The notes under the pieces were generated by a model. The model saw only the letters and a list, made by a program, of their open reading frames with translations, was not told the origin of the DNA and did no database searches. This document shows positions 1 through 7,360 of a DNA stretch of 20,565 bases, one piece after another (the first letter of the stretch is position 1; every line of letters starts with the position of its first letter). A program made the translations under genes and the position numbers. Origin of the DNA: Nereida sp024640765 (GTDB lineage: Bacteria > Pseudomonadota > Alphaproteobacteria > Rhodobacterales > Rhodobacteraceae); the NCBI GenBank assembly GCA_024640765.1, contig JAHEEK010000021.1, forward strand, positions 1 through 20,565, written 5' to 3'.

Positions 1-71
1 AGGCTTACGTCTGCGGATGCGATGCCAGCGGTTGCTACAAGCGCTGTCGTTGCGAAGAGAATGTTTTTCAT
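1..71 (-). CDS. Exported protein, probable porin (5' end only)
   Basis: The ATG is at 69-71 and the frame stays open to the window edge. It gives 23 complete residues: MKNILFATTALVATAG followed by IASADVS. This is a classical Sec signal peptide: a Lys near the N-terminus, a hydrophobic core, and an A-S-A cleavage site before Asp. A Shine-Dalgarno sequence (AAGGAAA on the minus strand, about 79-86) sits correctly upstream. Signal peptides of nearly this sequence are typical of Rhodobacterales outer-membrane porins, so a porin is the best guess, but nothing of the mature protein beyond the first residues is visible. It is divergent from the lipoprotein gene at 358. The existence of an exported protein is secure; the porin identity is inference. 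Confidence 0.6.
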   Translation of the reverse strand, partial: MKNILFATTALVATAGIASADVS

Positions 72-357
72 CTCGTATTTCCTTCGATTAAAAGAATGGC
101 CCCAACACGAACGCCGTGAAGGGTATGAACGGTGTTTCGCTTGAGGGCGCTCGCAATGCAAGAAACGCGAAACGGCTGTGCGCAACTATGCAAAACGTGG
201 TGCAACTTTGTCACAACCGCTCGGCGGCGGAAATTCGAGGTGCGTGATTGCTGGTTGGCGGCCTGCACTCACAGCACGGCAATTTACCTTGTGACCGCAT
301 ACTGCGTTATATAGACAAGTATTAGTGATGTGGAATTAACGGCAGGTAGAGCAGATC
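72..357. promoter_or_regulatory. Divergent intergenic region (286 bp), no gene seen
   Basis: This gap separates the leftward porin-like gene from the rightward DUF3576 lipoprotein gene and should hold both promoters. Reading frames inside it lack coding character. Visible elements are two near-identical 9-mers 20 bp apart (GCAACTATG at 182-190, GCAACTTTG at 202-210), an odd palindrome TTGTCACAA at 208-216, and an AT-rich stretch TTATATAGAC at 307-316 that could supply a -10 for the rightward gene. No convincing paired -35/-10 could be fixed on either strand. Confidence 0.4.
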
Positions 358-819
358 ATGCGTGGATTTTCAGTTAGAAACATATGTCTCAACGTAATGG
401 CATGCGGATTGTTGGCGGCCTGCGCGGATCGTGGTGCCACACAACAAGATGCCGCCGCCGTTGAGGAAGCCCGCACAAGCACGATCTGGGATTTGTTCGC
501 CAATACCGATGATCCCAACACCAAGCTTGAGGTGAATAAATACATCTGGAATGCCTCACTTGATGTGCTGAACTTTTTGCCTGTTCAAACTGCTGATCCG
601 TTTTCGGGCGTTATCGCCACGGGATTCGGCACACCCCCCGGTGGCCGCGCCGCCTACCGCGCCACGATCTATGTCCGTGACCCTGCTCTTGATGCGCGCA
701 GCCTGACTGTGGCGCTGCAAACCCGCAGTGGCCCCGCCGATGTAGATACTGTCCGCGCCATTGAGGACGCCATTCTGACCCGCGCGCGGCAATTGCGGAT
801 TGCGGACAGCAAACTCTGA
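358..819 (+). CDS. DUF3576 domain lipoprotein
   Basis: A 153-residue lipoprotein. The signal ends in the lipobox LAAC (residues 19-22), so Cys22 should be lipidated. The mature part carries the DUF3576 signature: TIWDLF near residue 42, NKYIWNASLDVLNFLPVQ around 60-77, then DPFSGVIATGFGTPPGG and an ALDARSL segment. The second residue after Cys22 is Asp, not the first, so inner-membrane retention is not clearly signalled. The family is common in alphaproteobacteria, often next to leuS, and has no established function; envelope assembly is only a guess. The ATG start has a weak ribosome-binding site, but the signal peptide fixes it. A terminator-like hairpin separates it from leuS. Confidence 0.88.
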   Translation: MRGFSVRNICLNVMACGLLAACADRGATQQDAAAVEEARTSTIWDLFANTDDPNTKLEVNKYIWNASLDVLNFLPVQTADPFSGVIATGFGTPPGGRAAYRATIYVRDPALDARSLTVALQTRSGPADVDTVRAIEDAILTRARQLRIADSKL

Positions 820-862
820 GACAGCACAGGCTGGCCTTTTGCGCCCAAGCATTTTACTTACC

Positions 863-889
863 ACGCCAAGCCATAAACCGGCTTGGCGT
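863..889 (+). terminator. Hairpin between the DUF3576 gene and leuS
   Basis: A perfect 10-bp stem: ACGCCAAGCC (863-872) pairs with GGCTTGGCGT (880-889) around a 7-nt loop. Only a broken T tract follows (TTTGCATTT), so termination may be partial. It ends 22 nt before the leuS ATG. It may be a terminator for the upstream gene or a leader or attenuator structure for leuS. Confidence 0.55.
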
Positions 890-911
890 TTGCATTTAGA
901 AGGACCCCGAC

Positions 912-3455
912 ATGGACCGCTATACCCCCGCACAGATCGAGGCCAAATGGCAGGCTGAATGGAACACCGCAGACGTGTTCAAGGCCAAAGCAGATACGTC
1001 AAAGCCGAAGTATTACGTGCTTGAGATGTTTCCCTACCCGTCTGGCAATCTGCACATGGGGCACGTGCGCAACTACACCATGGGGGATGTGATTGCGCGT
1101 TATAAGATGTCGACAGGTCACAACGTGCTGCACCCGATGGGCTGGGACGCTTTTGGTATGCCCGCAGAGAATGCCGCGATGGCCAGCGGCGGCCACCCAA
1201 AAGACTGGACCTACGCAAATATTGCGCACATGCGCGATCAGATGAAGCCGCTTGGCCTGTCTATTGATTGGTCCCGTGAATTCGCCACGTGCGACCCAGA
1301 GTATTACGGCCAGCAGCAAGCGCTGTTCCTTGATATGCTCGCCTCCGACTTGGTCTACCGCAAAAACGCCGTGGTAAACTGGGACCCCGAAGACATGACG
1401 GTTCTGGCCAACGAACAAGTCATCGACGGCAAAGGCTGGCGCAGTGGCGCCGAGGTTGAACGCCGCGAGTTGACGCAATGGTTCTTTAAGATTTCCGATA
1501 TGGCCAGTGAATTGCGCGGCGCGCTTGAAAATCTGGACAACTGGCCCGCCAAAGTGCGCCTGATGCAGGAGAACTGGATCGGCCAGTCACGCGGTCTGCA
1601 ATTCAGCTTCTCATTGATCAACGGCCCTGATGGACGTGACGGCATTGAAGTGTACACAACCCGCCCCGACACTCTTTTGGGCGCATCCTTTGTGGGCATT
1701 TCGCCGGACCACCCCCTTGCCAAGCAACTGGAAGAAGACAACGCCGATCTGGCCGCTTTCAACGCCGAATGCCGCAAGGGCTCCACAACCGAAGAAGCTT
1801 TGGAAAAAGCAGACAAGATGGGCTTTGATACGGGCCTGCGCGTGCGTCACCCATTTGATACCTCTTGGGAATTGCCGGTGTATGTGGCCAACTTCATCTT
1901 GATGGACTACGGTACCGGTGCGATTTTTGGCTGTCCTGCGCATGACCAGCGCGACTTTGACTTTGCGACCAAATATGATCTGCCGATTACGCCTGTTTAT
2001 TTACCCGATGCAGATAGCGCGCCTGAGCTGACCGAAGCGTATGTGCCCGCGAAAACCGATGTGGTGACCTACGTCAAAGGTTTCGCTGGCGAGGCCCAGC
2101 AAACAGGCGCAGCCGCAGTTGATGCAGCAATTGCGTTTTGTGAGGGCGAAGGCGTTGGCCAAGGCAAAACACAATATCGCCTGCGCGATTGGGGTCTGTC
2201 ACGGCAACGCTATTGGGGTTGCCCCATTCCAGTTGTTCACTGTGATGCTTGCGGCGTTGTGCCTGAGCGCAAAGAAAACCTACCGATCCGCCTGCCTGAT
2301 GATGTTTCATTCGATATCCCAGGTAACCCGCTGGATCGTCACCCGACGTGGCGCGATTGCGATTGCCCATCATGCGGCAAGCCAGCGCAGCGTGAAACGG
2401 ACACCATGGATACGTTCGTGGACAGTTCGTGGTATTACAGTCGCTTCACAAGCCCCAATGCGACCACTCCGATTGACAGCGACGAGGCTGCCTATTGGAT
2501 GAACGTCGATCAATATATTGGCGGTATTGAACACGCGATTCTGCACCTTCTTTATTCACGGTTTTTTGCACGCGCGATGCACATCACGGGCCATCTATCA
2601 GCAAGTGCGGTTGAGCCGTTTGACGCGCTGTTCACACAAGGGATGGTCACGCACGAAATTTACCAAACCCGCGACGCCAAAGGCCGCCCTGTTTATCACC
2701 TCCCCGAGGATGTGACCGACGGCAAATTGGCGGATGGAACTGAAGTTGAGATCATTCCATCGGCCAAAATGTCAAAATCAAAGCGGAACGTAGTTGATCC
2801 ACAAATCATCGTGGACACATATGGTGCAGATACCGCCCGCTGGTTTGTGCTGTCAGACAGCCCGCCCGAACGCGACGTTGAATGGACCGCATCTGGCGCA
2901 GAAGCGGCCCATAAATTCTTGGGGCGCGTGTGGCGTTTGGCTCAGGACATCGCCCAATCCGATGCACCCGCCAATGACCAAGATGATGCATTGCGGCGCG
3001 ATATGCACAAAGCCATCCATGATGTAACAGGCGGTGTGGAATCCTTCGGGTTCAACGCAGCGATTGCAAAAATCTACGGCTTTGTCGCAACACTTTCAAA
3101 ATCCAAAGCCGGTGCTGCTGCCAAGCAAGAAGCAATGCGCACTTTGGCCCAACTGATCGCTCCGATGACGCCACATTTGGCTGAAGATATCTGGTCCGCC
3201 CTTGGGCAGACCGGCCTTGTGGTGACAGCACCTTGGCCTGTCGCTGACGAAAAGATGCTGGTGGATGACACCGTCACGCTGCCCATTCAGATCAATGGCA
3301 AACGCCGCTCGGAAATTGCGGTCCCAGCAGACATGCCTAAATATGAGATTGAAAAACTGGTGCTGGCGGACAATGCTGTGGTCAAAGCACTGGATGGCGG
3401 GCAGCCCAAAAAGCTCATCGTCGTTCCCGGACGGATTGTGAATGTTGTTATCTAG
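912..3455 (+). CDS. leuS: Leucyl-tRNA synthetase
   Basis: Class Ia synthetase that charges tRNA-Leu with leucine in the cytoplasm. At 847 residues it has the normal bacterial length. The HIGH-type motif is HMGH at residues 48-51, within FPYPSGNLHMGH. The CP1 editing domain has the Thr-rich TTRPD (249-253) and GCPAHDQRD with H344, D345 and D348. Cysteines 444/447 and 483/485/488 form a probable zinc-ribbon insertion. KMSKS is at 619-623. The DSSWYY and EHAILHLLYSRFF signatures are also present. The start at 912 follows an AGAAGGA ribosome-binding site. The 3' end overlaps lptE by 14 nt, and leuS heads the run leuS-lptE-holA-GST. Confidence 0.98.
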   Translation: MDRYTPAQIEAKWQAEWNTADVFKAKADTSKPKYYVLEMFPYPSGNLHMGHVRNYTMGDVIARYKMSTGHNVLHPMGWDAFGMPAENAAMASGGHPKDWTYANIAHMRDQMKPLGLSIDWSREFATCDPEYYGQQQALFLDMLASDLVYRKNAVVNWDPEDMTVLANEQVIDGKGWRSGAEVERRELTQWFFKISDMASELRGALENLDNWPAKVRLMQENWIGQSRGLQFSFSLINGPDGRDGIEVYTTRPDTLLGASFVGISPDHPLAKQLEEDNADLAAFNAECRKGSTTEEALEKADKMGFDTGLRVRHPFDTSWELPVYVANFILMDYGTGAIFGCPAHDQRDFDFATKYDLPITPVYLPDADSAPELTEAYVPAKTDVVTYVKGFAGEAQQTGAAAVDAAIAFCEGEGVGQGKTQYRLRDWGLSRQRYWGCPIPVVHCDACGVVPERKENLPIRLPDDVSFDIPGNPLDRHPTWRDCDCPSCGKPAQRETDTMDTFVDSSWYYSRFTSPNATTPIDSDEAAYWMNVDQYIGGIEHAILHLLYSRFFARAMHITGHLSASAVEPFDALFTQGMVTHEIYQTRDAKGRPVYHLPEDVTDGKLADGTEVEIIPSAKMSKSKRNVVDPQIIVDTYGADTARWFVLSDSPPERDVEWTASGAEAAHKFLGRVWRLAQDIAQSDAPANDQDDALRRDMHKAIHDVTGGVESFGFNAAIAKIYGFVATLSKSKAGAAAKQEAMRTLAQLIAPMTPHLAEDIWSALGQTGLVVTAPWPVADEKMLVDDTVTLPIQINGKRRSEIAVPADMPKYEIEKLVLADNAVVKALDGGQPKKLIVVPGRIVNVVI

Positions 3456-3906
3456 ACGATCATTTTGCATCGGCGCGCCGCTCGCTCTTGGGGCGTGCGG
3501 ATTTGCGCCGTTGCACAATGGCACGGCCAAACGTGGTCAAATCGCATTTGATCCACCACAAGACCGCGTGTCTTTCGACCTTAGAAACGCGCTTGAAAAC
3601 AGGTTAGGCACAGCACAATCCCCGTTATTCAAGCTTAGTTATAAAACTGAAATCCGTGAAGACGGCGTGGGCATCACAACGGATCAAATCACGACGCGTT
3701 TCAATGTAATTGGCCAAACGCAATATACTTTGCGGCGGTTGTCTGATGATAGTGTTGTCACAAGTGGCGTCGTAGACAGCTTTACCAGCTATGCTGCGAC
3801 AGGCACCACGGTTGCGACACAGACCGCACAGCTTGATGCGCAGCGCAGGTTGGTGGTGATCCTAGCGGATCAGATGACGACGCGTCTTCTTGTGTCTTTG
3901 TCATGA
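3442..3906 (+). CDS. lptE: LPS assembly lipoprotein LptE
   Basis: A 154-residue lipoprotein, matching by sequence pattern and position the LptE that plugs LptD in the outer membrane and helps insert lipopolysaccharide. The signal has an Arg pair in LSRRSFCIGAPLAL and a lipobox LGAC (16-19), with Cys19 lipidated, followed by GFAPL, the usual start of mature LptE. The body has the family pattern of a Leu-rich first helix, then beta strands (TTRFNVIGQTQYTL) and a C-terminal helix (AQLDAQRRLVVILADQMTTRL). It overlaps leuS by 14 nt and holA by 4 nt (ATGA), so it is translationally coupled. The SRRSF pattern resembles a Tat motif, but Tat export is not established. Confidence 0.92.
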   Translation: MLLSRRSFCIGAPLALGACGFAPLHNGTAKRGQIAFDPPQDRVSFDLRNALENRLGTAQSPLFKLSYKTEIREDGVGITTDQITTRFNVIGQTQYTLRRLSDDSVVTSGVVDSFTSYAATGTTVATQTAQLDAQRRLVVILADQMTTRLLVSLS

Positions 3907-4898
3907 AGCTTTCCCCACGCGATACGGCCAGTTATTTTCGCAAACCCGACCCGCGCAAAGCGGGTGTTTTGATTTTTGGAACCGATGCTCTGCGCGTCGC
4001 GGATAAGCGGCAGCAGATCATCCCCGCTTTGGTTGGTCCAAACGCGGAAGAAGAAATGCGTATTTCGCGAATGAGCGGTGCAGACATCCGCAAAGATCCA
4101 GCAATGCTTTTGGACGCGCTCAAGGCCATCAGTTTTTTCCCCGGTCCACGTGTTGCGTTCGTCGAAGAAGCAAATGATCTCAGCGCGCCCGCTATTTTAG
4201 CTGCCTTGCAGGACTGGTCCGAAGGCGATGCGCAACTGGTTGTGACCGCAGGCAATCTCAAGCCGACATCAAAAATTCGCAAGGCTTTTGAGGCGCACCT
4301 AAATGCCTATTCCGCAGCGATCTATGACAACCCACCCACCCGCGAAGAGATTGAGCGTGATCTGGCAGATGCCGGTTTGCGCAACATTGATCGTGACAGC
4401 CTTGAGCATTTGACCGGCCTCGCAAACGAGCTTGAGCCCGGTGATTTCCGTCAAACACTGACCAAACTTGTCATCTACAAATTAAACGACGACACCCCGC
4501 TTAGCCAAGATGACATCACGGCCTGTGCGCCCACGTCCACCGAGGCCGCGCTTGACGATGCGCTTAATATCGTCGCGGAAGGCCGTAGCGAACAACTTGG
4601 TCCTGTTTTGCGAAAACTGCAAAGCCAAGGGGTGCAACCGGTTGGCCTGTGCATCGGGGCTACCCGACATTTCCGAACGCTGCACGCTACTACCGTCAAT
4701 CCGGCAAGCCTCTACCTCAAAGGTCCCAAGGGCGATCAACTGCGCAGGCAGGCCTCAAAATGGGGACGGATCAAACTTGAAGACGCGCTGCAATTGCTGA
4801 TCAATACTGACCTACAGCTAAGGTCAGCGGATCAAGCGCCCCAAATGGCATTGATGGAACGCGCTTTAATTAGACTAGCGATGATGGGAAGAAGATAA
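3903..4898 (+). CDS. holA: DNA polymerase III subunit delta
   Basis: The clamp-loader delta subunit (331 residues; E. coli delta is 343), which opens the beta sliding clamp within the replisome. The HolA pattern is clear: an N-terminal FGTDALRVADKRQQI (residues 25-39) in place of a Walker-type site, EEEMRISRMSGADI, AISFFPGPRVAFVEEAND, the GDAQLVVTAGNLKPTSKIRKAFE segment, and the C-terminal collar domain (VQPVGLCIGATRHFRTL, then LEDALQLLINTDLQLRS). As expected for delta there is no P-loop. It overlaps lptE by 4 nt, and its TAA directly abuts the ATG of the next gene. The leuS-lptE-holA order is common in alphaproteobacteria. Confidence 0.95.
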   Translation: MKLSPRDTASYFRKPDPRKAGVLIFGTDALRVADKRQQIIPALVGPNAEEEMRISRMSGADIRKDPAMLLDALKAISFFPGPRVAFVEEANDLSAPAILAALQDWSEGDAQLVVTAGNLKPTSKIRKAFEAHLNAYSAAIYDNPPTREEIERDLADAGLRNIDRDSLEHLTGLANELEPGDFRQTLTKLVIYKLNDDTPLSQDDITACAPTSTEAALDDALNIVAEGRSEQLGPVLRKLQSQGVQPVGLCIGATRHFRTLHATTVNPASLYLKGPKGDQLRRQASKWGRIKLEDALQLLINTDLQLRSADQAPQMALMERALIRLAMMGRR

Positions 4899-5483
4899 AT
4901 GAAAGTTGTTGGTGCAATGGCAACCCGTGCATTTCGCGTGCTTTGGGTTTGTGAAGAACTCGGGATTGAATATGAGCACGTGCCTGCCCCCGTCCGATCT
5001 GCTCAGGCGCTAGAGCTCAGCCCAACAGGCAAAATTCCCGCCGTTGTTGTGGACGGCACCGCAATCACCGACAGCGTTGCGATCATGACCTACCTCACGG
5101 ATAAGCACCAAGGCCTTACGTTTCCCGCAGGAACAATTGAGCGCGCCCAACAAGACGCGCATATGCATTTTATCATTGATGAGATCGACGGTGTTTTGTG
5201 GACACACGCAAAACACACACACGCCCTGCCCGAGGATATGCGCATCCCAAATGTGACTGAGGCGCTGAAAGCCGAATTTGCGCAATCGCTTGACCGACTG
5301 GATGCACGGCTAACCGGAACATTCTTGATGGGCGACACGTTGACCTTACCAGATTTTCTGGCGGTACATTGTCTTAACTGGGCACGTGGTGTGGGCTTTC
5401 CAACAGGAAGCGACAAAGTCCAAGCATACGCCAAACGTTTGCGCGATCGGCCTTCGTTCAAAGCGGTACGTGCGCTGCCCTAA
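4899..5483 (+). CDS. Glutathione S-transferase family protein
   Basis: A 194-residue cytoplasmic protein with the thioredoxin-like GST N-domain. Residues 42-48 (PTGKIPA) hold the cis-proline (P47). The glutathione gamma-Glu-binding pair is D58-S59 in AITDSVAIMTYL. The C-terminal helical domain has LDARLTGTFLMGDTLTLPDFLAVHCLNW, the usual N-capping/hydrophobic-staple region. It starts directly after the holA TAA and is probably read by translational coupling. The substrate cannot be inferred; the gene may simply ride at the end of the operon. Its stop overlaps by 4 nt the stop of the convergent flavoprotein gene. Confidence 0.88.
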   Translation: MKVVGAMATRAFRVLWVCEELGIEYEHVPAPVRSAQALELSPTGKIPAVVVDGTAITDSVAIMTYLTDKHQGLTFPAGTIERAQQDAHMHFIIDEIDGVLWTHAKHTHALPEDMRIPNVTEALKAEFAQSLDRLDARLTGTFLMGDTLTLPDFLAVHCLNWARGVGFPTGSDKVQAYAKRLRDRPSFKAVRALP

Positions 5484-6658
5484 ATCGCGGCAAGCGCCTC
5501 AACGGCGGCACGGCCCGCCCACCGACCTGTGGCAAGGCAACCCGTCAATAGATACCCGCCCGTTGGGGCATCCCAATCAATCATTTCGCCCGCGCAAAAT
5601 GTGTTGGCTCGCGCGCGCAACATAAGATTGCTATCCAGTGCGGCCCAAGACACACCGCCGCTTGTGGAAATTGCCTCATCAAGATCGCGCGGCCCGTCGT
5701 GCCGAATTGGGACAGCCTTCAAAAGCGGTGCAAGATCATTGGGCAGAGGACGGCCAAATTCTTGAAGCAACGCAAGGCGCGCGCCCGTAAGCTTGAGGCG
5801 CTTGCGAAGGTGGGAGGTCACACTGGCCTTGCCCCGCCCACCAAGCTTTTGACGCAGCACATCAACAGACAGGTCAGGGAACAAATCAACCGTAAGCGGC
5901 GCGCCATCGCGCATCGCTTTTGAGACAAGGTAAATACCACCACCCTCAATGCCCGCTTTTGAAATGGTAAATTCTGCCCGCTCGACCTGTCCACCCGCGT
6001 GCAGAGCAACCGCTTTGATGGGCGCACCAAAATGCGCCTCCATGTGCGAGGACCAATTAACCCGGAAGCCCATATTCACCTGCTGAAACGGAACGACATC
6101 TTCATCAGGCAGTGCCTCTGCCCAAGCACCATCAGAGCCAAGTTTGCGCCAACTCGCGCCACCCACCGCCAAAATAGTGACTTCAGCTTTCACGTTATGC
6201 GGACCATCGGGAGTTTCAAAGACCGACAACCCGCCGTCAAACCCTTGCCAACGCCAGCGGGTTTCGACGCGCGCGTTTACTTCTGCCAACCACGCGCGAA
6301 GCAACGGTGATGCTTTCATGGCTTTGGGAAATACCCGTTTGCTCGAGCCTGTGAAAAGCGGCTGACCCAATGATTGGGCCCACGCCTGAACTTCACGCGC
6401 ATCAAAGTCACGCAATATTGGCGCAAGCCGATCTGCAGAAGGACCAAAAGCCGGAAGCATCTCATCTAACGGTTCGTCCTTGGTCAGGTTCAGGCCAGAT
6501 TTTCCCGCCATAAGAAATTTGCGCGCAACACTGGGTTTATGCTCGGCCAACAGCACGGAGTAGCCAGCCCTGCCCAACACATCAGCGGCCATCAGCCCCG
6601 CAGGTCCGGCCCCCACCACAAGTGCGTCAACGGCAGTTTCAGTCGTACAATGGCTCAC
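5480..6658 (-). CDS. TIGR03862-like flavoprotein (HI0933/BaiN family oxidoreductase)
   Basis: A 392-residue FAD protein. The N-terminal Rossmann motif is VVGAGPAGLMAA with G16, G18 and G21. The family marker RKFLMAGKSGLNLT follows (about 46-59). The GGASWRKLGSDGAW motif is near the middle. The C-terminal FAD-contact region is FCAGEMIDWDAPTGGYLL, with GCLATGRWAGRAA. This matches the HI0933-like family and its TIGR03862 branch; the reaction is unknown. The start is GTG at 6656-6658, directly after the TAG of the crotonase gene, so the two form a leftward operon with coupled translation. An alternative start is not obvious because the Rossmann strand begins at residue 11. Confidence 0.88.
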   Translation of the reverse strand: MSHCTTETAVDALVVGAGPAGLMAADVLGRAGYSVLLAEHKPSVARKFLMAGKSGLNLTKDEPLDEMLPAFGPSADRLAPILRDFDAREVQAWAQSLGQPLFTGSSKRVFPKAMKASPLLRAWLAEVNARVETRWRWQGFDGGLSVFETPDGPHNVKAEVTILAVGGASWRKLGSDGAWAEALPDEDVVPFQQVNMGFRVNWSSHMEAHFGAPIKAVALHAGGQVERAEFTISKAGIEGGGIYLVSKAMRDGAPLTVDLFPDLSVDVLRQKLGGRGKASVTSHLRKRLKLTGARLALLQEFGRPLPNDLAPLLKAVPIRHDGPRDLDEAISTSGGVSWAALDSNLMLRARANTFCAGEMIDWDAPTGGYLLTGCLATGRWAGRAAVEALAAI

Positions 6659-7267
6659 CTAACCGACCTGACACATACGCTTGATGGCATGGGCGTGCTC
6701 TTCACTGGCGTCAAGCGCGTGGGCAAGAAGCGCTTTGGCCTCGGCAACGGGATCTGTAGAAATGCGGTCAATCAAGCCAAACTGAAGCGCGGTTTCCGCA
6801 TCTATCTTGTGCCCCGCCATCAAAATCAGCTTGGCGCGCGCAGGTCCCATCAATGCCACCATACGTGCAGGGTCCGCATGTTGCGGCAAATAGCCAAGCC
6901 GCATTACCGGATAGAAAAAGTTCGCCGCAGGCACTGAGACACGTAAATCACAGGCCAGCGCGATGCCAAAAGCACCCCCTGCCAATGTGCCGTTCAACGC
7001 AGCAATCGTGATACATGGCAACTTTGCAATTGCGCTAGAGGCGCGGTCCCAAACATCAGATGTGGCAAGACCTTCTTTTGCGGCATCAAGATCGGCACCC
7101 GCGCTGAACACTTTACCTTCGCCTGTCAAAACCAGCGCGCGCGCGTCTTGGGCGTTTTCAGCGATATCCGCAATTTCGGCAAGCATATCATAAGTCAGCG
7201 CGTTGGCCTTATCAGGGCGGGCCAATGTAATGGTCCAAAGGCCGTTATCTTTGTCTAAACGAATCAT
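6659..7267 (-). CDS. Short crotonase-fold protein (enoyl-CoA hydratase/isomerase family)
   Basis: Only 202 residues, against about 260 for enoyl-CoA hydratases. The crotonase core is clear: NALTYDML, the oxyanion-hole segment FSAGADL (54-60), and the second oxyanion segment around AGGAFGIALACDLRV (96-110). The residues aligning with the two catalytic glutamates of classical hydratases are Gly101 and Val121 (in FFYPVMRLGYLP), so hydration of enoyl-CoA by the usual mechanism is unlikely. The C-terminal trimerisation helices are shortened. The start ATG (7265-7267) has an AAGGG ribosome-binding site 6 nt upstream. It is the first gene of a leftward pair with the flavoprotein. Isomerase, hydrolase or binding roles are all possible. 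Confidence 0.82.
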   Translation of the reverse strand: MIRLDKDNGLWTITLARPDKANALTYDMLAEIADIAENAQDARALVLTGEGKVFSAGADLDAAKEGLATSDVWDRASSAIAKLPCITIAALNGTLAGGAFGIALACDLRVSVPAANFFYPVMRLGYLPQHADPARMVALMGPARAKLILMAGHKIDAETALQFGLIDRISTDPVAEAKALLAHALDASEEHAHAIKRMCQVG

Positions 7268-7360
7268 ATCGTGCCCTTCACGCTGTTATCACTTGCAGTC
7301 TGCGCACCGCGGACCAACATTACACTTAGCATTCCCTATTGCCAAAGAGGTACCCCGTTA
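7268..7360. promoter_or_regulatory. Divergent intergenic region (93 bp)
   Basis: It lies between the leftward crotonase and the rightward DUF2125 gene, so it must carry or transmit both promoters. I could not identify a convincing -35/-10 pair. AAGAGG at 7345-7350 is the ribosome-binding site for the DUF2125 gene. Confidence 0.35.

Noticed and set aside
132..314. Short frames in the porin/DUF3576 divergent region
   Set aside because: Cys/Arg-rich, no ribosome-binding site, and overlapping frames on both strands are equally open, so there is no coding signal.
5999..6310. Forward frame antisense to the flavoprotein gene
   Set aside because: It is fully covered by a well-recognised gene on the other strand and has no family resemblance.
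7271..7360. N-terminal extension of the DUF2125 protein (MPFTLL start)
   Set aside because: It would place a signal peptide 30 residues inside the protein and has no ribosome-binding site; the ATG at 7361 explains both.
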